The notes under the pieces are model-generated. The model did no database searches, was not told the DNA's origin, and saw only the letters and a program-made list of their open reading frames with translations. The translations under genes and the position numbers were made by a program. From positions 1 through 64,000 of the forward strand of contig CAJWSW010000001.1 of the NCBI GenBank assembly GCA_913046035.1: a stretch of DNA of 64,000 nt, read 5' to 3'. The DNA comes from an uncultured Alphaproteobacteria bacterium. GTDB lineage: Bacteria; Pseudomonadota; Alphaproteobacteria; MPNO01; UBA830. The number at the start of each line of letters is the position of its first letter. Positions within the stretch are counted from its first letter, which is position 1. Shown here piece by piece: positions 8,397 to 15,981 of this stretch.

Positions 8397-9269
8397 ATGA
8401 CAAATCTCGCACCTAACGAAAAATATACGAATTCTGCTATTCGGCCAGGAGAGCCTGATCCGTACCCGCAGAAGCCAGTTGGCGAATATATCACCGATGT
8501 TGTCTCCAACAACTGGGTTAATGATGAATATAAGTTGATGGTGTTAAAAGCGCCGGAAAAGGCGTTGACCGCCTACGCTGGTCAGTTCTTTCATTTACTT
8601 TGTCCTTCGCCCGACGGCGCAGAGGTGTGGATGCGTCGACCAATGAGTGTCTACAACGTTGACAAGTCAGCGGGGCAAATTGAATTTTTATATAAATGCG
8701 AAGGTCGCGGAACCAAGGGTATGGGCACACTGGAGGCGGGAGACACGTTCAATGTTTCCGGTCCGCTCGGTATTGGATTTAACCTAGATCCTGCCTGGAA
8801 AAACATTGTCGTTCTGGGCCGGGGCGTTGGGTTGGCAACACTCGCGCCTCTATCGTTGATGGCTGCCGAGAATGGTGTTGGTGTGACGGCAATCCTTAGT
8901 GCGCGCAAAACCGAGTTAGTGATGTCTGAGGATCTATTTAAGGGAATAGGAGCTGCAACGATTAAGGTCGTCGACACTGACGGCAGCAGCGATGTTAGCA
9001 ACGTTGAGAAAATACTAGAAGGGTTGATTTTAAATGGTAAAGCGGACGCCTTTTTTACCTGCGGGTCTAGTCGGCTTTTAAAACTGATGCAAACGCTTGG
9101 TAAGAGCCACGGCGTGCCCGGCCAAGTGGCGATGGAACAGATTATGGTTTGCGGCTTCGGTGCTTGTTACGTGTGTATGCGAACGTTTGAAGTCGACGGC
9201 GCACAGACACTGAGACGCGTATGCCGGGAGGGACCGGTCTTTAACATGCAGGAGGCGGTCGGATGGTAG
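8397..9269 (+). CDS. PyrK-like electron-transfer subunit (FAD, [2Fe-2S])
   Basis: 290 residues. The FAD-binding motif RRPMSVYNV lies at 80-88, the pyridine-nucleotide loop LGRGVGLATLAPL at about 140-152, and four [2Fe-2S] cysteines at C252, C257, C260 and C276. This is the layout of PyrK, which passes electrons from NADH to the class 1B dihydroorotate dehydrogenase PyrD. The first 30 residues extend beyond usual PyrK. It overlaps the pyrD-like gene by 7 bp, so the two subunits are translationally coupled. The neighbours are decarboxylases rather than pyrimidine genes, so a dihydropyrimidine-like or other substrate is possible. Confidence 0.85.
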   Translation: MTNLAPNEKYTNSAIRPGEPDPYPQKPVGEYITDVVSNNWVNDEYKLMVLKAPEKALTAYAGQFFHLLCPSPDGAEVWMRRPMSVYNVDKSAGQIEFLYKCEGRGTKGMGTLEAGDTFNVSGPLGIGFNLDPAWKNIVVLGRGVGLATLAPLSLMAAENGVGVTAILSARKTELVMSEDLFKGIGAATIKVVDTDGSSDVSNVEKILEGLILNGKADAFFTCGSSRLLKLMQTLGKSHGVPGQVAMEQIMVCGFGACYVCMRTFEVDGAQTLRRVCREGPVFNMQEAVGW

Positions 9270-10210
9270 ATCTTTCAGTAAAAATTGGAGACGTTATTTG
9301 TCAAAATCCTATTCAACCTGCGTCCGGCGCATTTTCTTGGGAATACAACGACGTTATTGACCTCAACCGTCTTGGTGCGCTGGTTGCAAAGACCATCTGC
9401 CGAGAGCCGCGTCTGGGTAATCCCACGCCTCGTATGGCAGAGACAGAGGCTGGAATTATTCAGTCAATAGGCCTGCCGGGAAAAGGTATCGATTACTTTG
9501 TCGAGAACATTGTGCCAGAGTATGCGCGGTTCAAGCCACCATTGGTAGTGAGTGTTTCATCAGAGTCGATCGAAGATTTTGCGGCCCTTTCACGAGAGTT
9601 ATCGGTGCCTGATGTCGATGTAATCGAGTGTAATATTTCGTGTCCCACTCGAAACACAAGTGGCGGTAATTTTGCGTTGCAGGAAGAACACACTAAGGAG
9701 GTTATGACGGCAATTCGCGAGGCCACCGACAAACCTGTCTGGGCTAAGCTTTCGCCAAATGCTGGCGACATTGTCTCCATCGCGGTTGCAGCAGAAGAAG
9801 CCGGTGCCGATGCGTTAGTGATTGCTAATACGTTTTTGTCACTTAAAATACGCACGGATAATTTCCGTCCTGCACTCGGCAACAAGTTTGGCGGTATGGT
9901 TTCACCAGCCTTAAAACCTATTGTGTTACGAATGGTTTACCAGGTGGCCAAGGAAGTTAACATACCAATAATAGGTGTGGGTGGTGTCACCAAGGCAGAG
10001 GATGTGGTGGAATACATGTTAGCCGGTGCCCATGCGGTCGGCATAGGCTATGCCGGGTTCCGCAATCCAACGGCGCTTACTACCATTATTGATGACCTCG
10101 AAATCTGGTGCGACGAGCGGGGCATTGAGAGGGTGACTGATTTGATCGGCGCTGTAAAAGACGACGATATGGAGATGGATCCGCTTGTTGCTGCATCTCA
10201 TGGTGTCTGA
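9263..10210 (+). CDS. Class 1B-type dihydroorotate dehydrogenase-like FMN enzyme
   Basis: 315 residues, an FMN TIM barrel. Visible are the N-terminal IQPASGAFSW, the active-site IECNISCPTR with catalytic C127 (cysteine marks class 1; class 2 uses serine), a KLSPN phosphate segment, the ALVIANTFLSLKI strand, LGNKFGGMVSPALKPI, and the GVGGVTKAEDVVEYMLAGA phosphate grip. GGAGG lies 7 nt before its start, inside the PyrK-like gene. Alphaproteobacteria normally make orotate with a membrane-bound class 2 enzyme, so this is probably a second, specialised copy. Reduction or oxidation of a pyrimidine-like ring is the family expectation; the substrate is unproven. Confidence 0.85.
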   Translation: MVDLSVKIGDVICQNPIQPASGAFSWEYNDVIDLNRLGALVAKTICREPRLGNPTPRMAETEAGIIQSIGLPGKGIDYFVENIVPEYARFKPPLVVSVSSESIEDFAALSRELSVPDVDVIECNISCPTRNTSGGNFALQEEHTKEVMTAIREATDKPVWAKLSPNAGDIVSIAVAAEEAGADALVIANTFLSLKIRTDNFRPALGNKFGGMVSPALKPIVLRMVYQVAKEVNIPIIGVGGVTKAEDVVEYMLAGAHAVGIGYAGFRNPTALTTIIDDLEIWCDERGIERVTDLIGAVKDDDMEMDPLVAASHGV

Positions 10211-10619
10211 TTGCAGCTATGCCTAGCTTTAAAACCTCGACTACAGATATGTCGACGGTGCATTACATATACGGCTAGGTATTCTGGCGAAACGAGATCA
10301 TAAATTAGATTGTTAAGACCGAATGGGCATCCGGGCTTTGTCGAGATCGGTATCGTTGATTCCAAACCTCTAAACAATATGCTTTGAAAGCTTGGGCAAC
10401 TTTTCCAAGGGCGTTTTGCTCGCATATCCTTTGCTATGATTTTATGCTCTCGCGAGATGGGTTTGGGACAGTCCCCAAATTTTTAAAATACAGTCACATG
10501 ACTCTGCTTATTGATACAGGCATTGCGAAGATAAACCGCGCAGTTCACTATCAATAATTATCTATGATGAACGATTTCTTTCAACGTAAAAGCATTGGCA
10601 TTCAGGAGGAAAAGCGCAC
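10211..10619. other. 409-bp intergenic region with two palindromes
   Basis: No convincing gene. TCTCGCGAGA (10448-10457) is a perfect palindrome, and 10462-10479 is an inverted repeat with TTTGGG and CCCAAA arms. Both are 140-170 bp before the second ubiD gene and are possible operator sites. An AGGAGG ribosome site sits at about 10603-10608, serving ATG 10620. The antisense frame at 10198-10425 has no start signal or family likeness. Confidence 0.4.
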
Positions 10620-12140
10620 ATGAGTGAAGGCAGCGCGTCCAAGACACGAAATGAACCAATTCAAGACCTTAGGCAATGGCTAGAAGCGGTCGAGGAAATT
10701 GGCGAACTCGTAAAAGTCTCTGAACCTGTAAGTCGAGACCAGGAAATGAGTGCTATAGGTTATCTGCTTGCCAAGCAGCAGCCATCGCCCACTGTAATGT
10801 TTGAAAAAACGGAGGGCTTTGATGATGGTGGCATAGGTGCGCGTTTGCTGTGGAATTTGGCTGGCCCGAGCTTGAAACGGATTGCGCTCACGCTCGGTGA
10901 AGACTCGGAAACGGCGACCATTGAATTAATCCAGAAGGTAAAATCCAAATTGATGCAGCGGCTTCCGCCGCGGGAGGTAAATGCAGATGAGGCGCCGGTC
11001 TTTGAAAACACTCTGTTAGGTGATGATATCGATCTCGATAAATTCCCGATCCCAATGCATTGGCCACTGGATGGCGGCCGCTACCCCGGCACTGCGGATT
11101 GTGTGATTACGCGCGATCCGGACACTGGCTACTTGAACGTAGGTACTTATCGAATGATGCAGCAGGGCAAGCGCCACTCTGGGCTTTACCTCTCGCCGGG
11201 TAAAGATGCGCGCTTGCATATTGAACGCGCTTGGGAGAGAGGCGAAACGATTGAGGTTGCGGCAGCGTGGGGTGTCGACCCTATTTTCATGCTTGTGGGA
11301 TCACAAGGTTTCCCAAAGAACATTTCGGAATATGAGTTTATAGGCGGCATTCGCGATCAAGCGGTATCGGTGGTGAAGGGCACAACAACCGACTTGTTAG
11401 TTCCCGCAAACGCGGAACTAGTGATTGAGGGTCTTCTAAAGCCTGGGGCTATGAAGGGTGAGGGTCCTTTTGGAGAATTCACTGGCTATTATGGACGACC
11501 AGAGGGTGAGGCCCCTTTGATTGAAATCACAGCATTGCACCACCGAAACCAGCCGATAATGACAAACGCTCTGATGGCGGATTACCCCTCCTGCGAACAG
11601 TCAGGTTTTTTCGCAATAATTCGCTCAGCACGGGTCTGGAATGATTTTGATAAGTTGGGCATTGCTGGGATTAGGGGTGTTTACTGCCATCCGGCAGCGG
11701 CTGGCGGATGGGGTATGACCTGTGTCAGTATCGAACAACGCTATGCAGGGCACGCGGCGCAGGTGCTAGCGTTGGCCGCCCAAGTGCCCGGCGGCGCATA
11801 CTATACAAAGTGGATCATTGTTGTCGACGAGGATATTGATCCCTGTGACATGGATCAGGTCTTGTGGGCGATGGCAAGCCGCAGCAACCCGGTGGATGAC
11901 GTAGAGATTCTGAAGAACACCTGGTCAACACAGCTGGATCCCAGCCAATATCCGCCGGAAAATCGGCCATATGGATCCAAATGTCTAATCAATGCCTGTA
12001 AGGATCATAAACACATAAAAGAGTATTCGAAGCGCACCATGCTAGATGAAAAGGTGTACAAAAAGGTGGTCGCCGACTGGGATCGCCTTGGCCTACCAGG
12101 TGTGCCACCTACGGTGCAGCATTTCGAAAAAGACGTTTGA
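10620..12140 (+). CDS. UbiD-family prenylated-FMN-dependent decarboxylase (second copy)
   Basis: 506 residues. The cofactor region YLNVGTYRMMQQGKRHSG carries N173, R178 and H186. The catalytic glutamates are E281 and E286 in GEGPFGEFTGYYG, which is closer to classical UbiD/Fdc sequences than the copy at 4029 (EAPFGEF). The end is family-typical (PPENRPYGSKCLINACKDH). AGGAGG is about 11 nt before the ATG. The two copies differ in length and N-terminus, so they look like distinct subfamilies rather than a recent duplication. Cytosolic; substrate unknown, probably an aromatic, heteroaromatic or enoic acid. Confidence 0.92.
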   Translation: MSEGSASKTRNEPIQDLRQWLEAVEEIGELVKVSEPVSRDQEMSAIGYLLAKQQPSPTVMFEKTEGFDDGGIGARLLWNLAGPSLKRIALTLGEDSETATIELIQKVKSKLMQRLPPREVNADEAPVFENTLLGDDIDLDKFPIPMHWPLDGGRYPGTADCVITRDPDTGYLNVGTYRMMQQGKRHSGLYLSPGKDARLHIERAWERGETIEVAAAWGVDPIFMLVGSQGFPKNISEYEFIGGIRDQAVSVVKGTTTDLLVPANAELVIEGLLKPGAMKGEGPFGEFTGYYGRPEGEAPLIEITALHHRNQPIMTNALMADYPSCEQSGFFAIIRSARVWNDFDKLGIAGIRGVYCHPAAAGGWGMTCVSIEQRYAGHAAQVLALAAQVPGGAYYTKWIIVVDEDIDPCDMDQVLWAMASRSNPVDDVEILKNTWSTQLDPSQYPPENRPYGSKCLINACKDHKHIKEYSKRTMLDEKVYKKVVADWDRLGLPGVPPTVQHFEKDV

Positions 12141-12220
12141 TTTCAGCTATTTGACACACAAATGTCATATCCACGCCATAAAGTTTGAAGGTGGACTAAA
12201 ATGGTATCACAGGTTTTCGA

Positions 12221-12898
12221 GTGATTGTATTTGATTTACGTCGCCGCCTTTTTTCGGAAGCGCTTGGGACAGCACTTTTGGTGGCGACGGTTATTGGTTC
12301 GGGAATAATGGCGAGTATGCTGGCGAGCGGAAATGACGCTATCGCGTTGCTGGGTAATACAGTGGCGACTGGCGCAATCCTAGTCGTCCTGATCCTAATC
12401 TTCGGACCAATTTCAGGGGCGCATTTCAATCCCGCTGTTACGTTGGCTCTCACTGTGCGTCGGATGTTTCCGGCAAATGAAACTGCACCCTACATCTTGG
12501 CTCAAATTATCGGCGGCCTACTCGGAGTGTTGGTTGCGCACTTTATGTTTGAACTTGAGCCCTACAGCTTCTCCTCCAATGTCCGCACTGGCGTCTCTCA
12601 ATGGGGTGCCGAGGTTGTCGCGACGTTTGGTCTCGTTGCGACCATACTGGGCTGTTTAAGTTTTAGCCCTACGTCCACCCCTTACGCAGTTGGGCTTTTC
12701 ATCACGGCAGGTTACTGGTTTACGTCATCAACGTCGTTTGCAAACCCTGCTGTGACAATAGCCCGGAGTTTTTCTGATACATTTACAGGTATTCGTCCTC
12801 TTGATGTACCATCTTTCATTCTAGCAGAACTAGTCGGTGCTATTTTGGCCGCACTGGTTTTTGCGTGGATTCTAAAACCGGGCAGCCATGACGACTAG
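12221..12898 (+). CDS. Aquaporin/MIP-family channel
   Basis: 225 residues, six predicted membrane helices and two NPA boxes: HFNPAVT around N70 and FANPAVT around N175. A GTG start at 12221 is used, with AGG about 8 nt upstream; no in-frame ATG is suitably placed. The second NPA is followed by VTIARSF instead of the usual R-S, so the selectivity-filter arginine directly after NPA is missing. This points away from a strict water channel towards one passing small neutral solutes. It follows the second ubiD gene by 80 bp and may serve that pathway's substrate or product, which is inference. Confidence 0.85.
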   Translation: MIVFDLRRRLFSEALGTALLVATVIGSGIMASMLASGNDAIALLGNTVATGAILVVLILIFGPISGAHFNPAVTLALTVRRMFPANETAPYILAQIIGGLLGVLVAHFMFELEPYSFSSNVRTGVSQWGAEVVATFGLVATILGCLSFSPTSTPYAVGLFITAGYWFTSSTSFANPAVTIARSFSDTFTGIRPLDVPSFILAELVGAILAALVFAWILKPGSHDD

Positions 12899-12905
12899 GG
12901 CTTCG

Positions 12906-14771
12906 TCATTGCGGTAAATTCAATAAGCTTTCTCTGCTATCCATTTTCGGTTGGTCTTGGCCGATTGAATCGCGTTGTTGTTTATTCCAAAGTGCTGCGT
13001 AGTGCCCATTCATCGCCAGTAATTCTTCATGCGGGCCGCGTTCTACTATTTGGCCCCCCTCGATAAAAAGGATTTGGTTGGCGTCGATAACGGTTGATAG
13101 CCTATGTGCGATAACCACGGTCGTCGATCCACGTGACACTTCGTTGAGACTTTTCTGTATCGCTTGTTCTGTGTTGCTATCTAGCGCTGATGTTGCCTCG
13201 TCGAACAAAAATATTCTTGGTTGCTTTAGCACCGCCCGGGCGATAGCGACACGTTGCTTCTCGCCTCCAGAAAGCTTCAGACCGCGTTCACCGACTACGG
13301 TATCAAAACCATCTGGCAGGCTTTGGATAAAGTCATTGATCTGTGCTAATGAAGCAGCGTCTTTTATCTCTTCGTCGCCGGTGTGAGGCCGCCCGAAGCG
13401 GATATTGTCGCCGATGGACTCATTGAATAACACTGTGTCCTGCGGCACTACGCCCACAGCTGCGCGCACTGTATCCTGGGTGTGTTTGCGAATGTTGTGA
13501 CCGTCGATTTCAACACTTCCCTTTACCGGGTCGTAAAATCGAAAGAGAAGACGTCCTAGCGTTGTCTTACCGCCACCGCTAGGCCCCACAATTGCGAGCT
13601 TATGTCCAGCTTCTAATTCAAAGCTGATGTTTTTCAGGATTGGGCGACGCGGATCGTATGCGAATGCGACGTTTTTAAATCGAATTGCTCCCCGGCCTTC
13701 GGGCAGTGGCGTTGCATTCATCACATCAACGACTTCTGGCTTTTCATCGAAAATGCGTACCATCTGATCCAGATCTATCAAGGCTTGCTTGATTGATCGA
13801 TAAAGATTACCCAGCCTTTCCAAGGGGCGCACCAGCTGCAGAAGATATGTATTGATGAGAACAAAGGCACCAACGGTCATCGCACCGGCGGCGACGTCCA
13901 TGCCGCCGAGTAAGACAATCGCGCCAGCACCGACGCCAAGCACCGTCATTTGAGCTACCCCTAGAAGACTGCGAAATATTAGAGAGCGCACCGTGAGCCG
14001 TTCAGCCTCTGCCAGTTCGATGTCGTAACGGGAGGATACATAACCTTCGTTGTTAAAATATTTGACCGTTTCGTAATTAAGTAAGCTGTCTACCGCTTTG
14101 CCATGGGCTTCAGATGCCTTAATCACAGCTGGTCTTTGGAATCGGCGTAGAACCTCCGAACCATATATTACGGCGAATAAAAATAGCGCCAGCGTGAATG
14201 CCAGTATCAAGGCGTAGTGCACGTCAAAATAACCGAGCACGACAGCTGTTATAATTATGATCTCGGTTAGCAACGGTGCGATGACAAAGACTAGGTTAAA
14301 TAACAACTCGGCTGCGGCTTCCAGCCCGCGCTCCTGTATTCGGCTAAGCATTCCCGTCCGGCGGGACAAATGGTAGCGGAGTGACAGGGTGTGAAGATGG
14401 TCAAACACGGCAAGCCCCAGCCTTCGGCGTACCCGCTGTTCCAATGGCCCGAATAGGATCCAGCGCAGTTCATTCAAAGAACGTGAAAACCAGAAGATGA
14501 ATCCATAGAGAAGCAGAAGGTAAACCGGTACGACTAAGACGAGGGAAGCGTCTTTCGGAGTAAGGCGATCGATTGCAAGAGCGAATAAAACCGGAAGCAG
14601 CGCATTAAGGATAGCGGTTATGAACAGGATAGCGACTGATAAAACGACCCGTATCCGCATTCCAGGGTCGTCACGTGGCCAGAGATATGGGAGAACTGCG
14701 GCAATCGCCTTAAGATCTGTGGCGTGTCCAGCGCGTATTTCAGGTGCCACGGAGGGGAGAAACCTCGACAT
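12906..14771 (-). CDS. Atm1/HMT1-type ABC exporter (fused permease and ATPase)
   Basis: 621 residues: six membrane helices over about 40-320, then an ATPase domain. The family hallmark NYETVKYFNNE is at 232-242. Walker A is GPSGGGKTT at 396-404, followed by the signature LSGGEKQR and Walker B IFLFDEATSALD. Atm1-like exporters are homodimers in the inner membrane that export glutathione-linked sulfur, Fe-S precursors or metal-glutathione conjugates. It converges with the aquaporin gene (gap 7 bp) and its start is about 80 bp from the amidohydrolase stop. The class is clear; the cargo is not. Confidence 0.92.
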   Translation of the reverse strand: MSRFLPSVAPEIRAGHATDLKAIAAVLPYLWPRDDPGMRIRVVLSVAILFITAILNALLPVLFALAIDRLTPKDASLVLVVPVYLLLLYGFIFWFSRSLNELRWILFGPLEQRVRRRLGLAVFDHLHTLSLRYHLSRRTGMLSRIQERGLEAAAELLFNLVFVIAPLLTEIIIITAVVLGYFDVHYALILAFTLALFLFAVIYGSEVLRRFQRPAVIKASEAHGKAVDSLLNYETVKYFNNEGYVSSRYDIELAEAERLTVRSLIFRSLLGVAQMTVLGVGAGAIVLLGGMDVAAGAMTVGAFVLINTYLLQLVRPLERLGNLYRSIKQALIDLDQMVRIFDEKPEVVDVMNATPLPEGRGAIRFKNVAFAYDPRRPILKNISFELEAGHKLAIVGPSGGGKTTLGRLLFRFYDPVKGSVEIDGHNIRKHTQDTVRAAVGVVPQDTVLFNESIGDNIRFGRPHTGDEEIKDAASLAQINDFIQSLPDGFDTVVGERGLKLSGGEKQRVAIARAVLKQPRIFLFDEATSALDSNTEQAIQKSLNEVSRGSTTVVIAHRLSTVIDANQILFIEGGQIVERGPHEELLAMNGHYAALWNKQQRDSIGQDQPKMDSRESLLNLPQ

Positions 14772-14849
14772 TAGCCCGTTTGGAAAATTGGAAGCATAGA
14801 ATAAGTATATACGAGTCTGTGGCTAAGGATCGAATAGCTTAGCTAGAAA

Positions 14850-15806
14850 TTATTTTCTGGTTAGTCGCGGAAACAGGTCTTCCGCATTGGCACGATTGAT
14901 CGCTATACGTTCAGCTTCTGAAAATCCATCCCAGGTGTCGAACCCCTCTGTTTCTGCTGTTACCTTGTCAGTCGAAATGTACGGATAATCCGTCCCGAAT
15001 AAAATTCGGGACTTGTCAGCGATCTCGCTCAACCCCGCCAGCGGAACAGAACCGCCGGATAGTGCCGTATCGAACCAAAACTTTTTGAAGTAGGTCATCG
15101 CGCCTTCTGGGTAATTCGCCTCGAATTGCAGGTCCTTGTCGAAGATTGAGATCCGGTGTGCAAGAAACGGCAAGGTTCCACCAGAATGAGAGAGAATAAA
15201 TTTTATATCTGGATATCGTTGAACTACGCCTTGCAAAATGAGGTTTACAGCCACCCGGGTGGTCTCGAAAGGATAATCAATTAGCATACGCGGTATGTTC
15301 CACCCATCAGCCTCCGTTCCAGGAGGATAACATGGGTGGATAAAAACAATGGCTTTGCGCCGGTTAAGTTCTGCATATAGCGGCTTGAAATCAGGGTGGC
15401 CAATATACTTATCGTCAATGCTGGTTAGAAGCGTAATGCCGTCCAACTTCAAGTCATCTAGTGAGCGACTGCACTCCTCTACAGCGCTATCAATGTCCGG
15501 AAGGGGGAGAAAGGCAAAACCGCCGAACCGGTCAGGGCGATCGGCGACTAGGCCGGCAAGATAATCATTGCATTGCCGTGCAAGATCGCGGGTCTCCGCA
15601 ATGTCACCGTACCAAATTCCCGGTGAGGTGAAGGACAGTATCGATGTTGCAATGGTCTCTTTATCCATCACAGACAGGCTGTGCTCGGGGGTCCAGTCCG
15701 GAAACCCCTGATAGGCTGTGCTGGTGATACCTGCGTTTTTCTGCGCGTCAATATAAAATTTAGGCAAGACGTGATGATGAACGTCTATGCGGCCTTCTGA
15801 CGCCAT
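14850..15806 (-). CDS. ACMSD-like metal-dependent amidohydrolase (probable decarboxylase)
   Basis: 318 residues. Metal ligands of the amidohydrolase-2 branch are visible: the DVHHH start with H10 and H12, H157 in FIHPCYPP, H207 in SHSGGTLPF, and D273 in FGTDYPY. This branch includes ACMS decarboxylase, resorcylate decarboxylase and iso-orotate decarboxylase, which remove CO2 from aromatic or heteroaromatic acids without an organic cofactor. AAGGAG lies 7 nt before the ATG, a strong initiation site. Its place near two UbiD enzymes and a PyrD-like enzyme supports a ring-acid role, but some members are simple hydrolases. Confidence 0.88.
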   Translation of the reverse strand: MASEGRIDVHHHVLPKFYIDAQKNAGITSTAYQGFPDWTPEHSLSVMDKETIATSILSFTSPGIWYGDIAETRDLARQCNDYLAGLVADRPDRFGGFAFLPLPDIDSAVEECSRSLDDLKLDGITLLTSIDDKYIGHPDFKPLYAELNRRKAIVFIHPCYPPGTEADGWNIPRMLIDYPFETTRVAVNLILQGVVQRYPDIKFILSHSGGTLPFLAHRISIFDKDLQFEANYPEGAMTYFKKFWFDTALSGGSVPLAGLSEIADKSRILFGTDYPYISTDKVTAETEGFDTWDGFSEAERIAINRANAEDLFPRLTRK

Positions 15807-15981
15807 TTTGGTACTCCTTATTTAAGTTCAGCAAACTTTACCAATGCAGTGGCCTTGGCGGCGAAAGGCCCAATTGAACTCTGACTTAAGCGCAAAAAAT
15901 ATCAAAAAAGCAACAAGTGGACCCTAAGTTTTAGCACTCCCGCCGTTGTAATTTACCTCAATGCATGCAACACCGCGGGCG

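Noticed and set aside
10198..10425. 75-codon minus-strand frame
   Set aside because: No start signal; the region is better explained as a regulatory gap.
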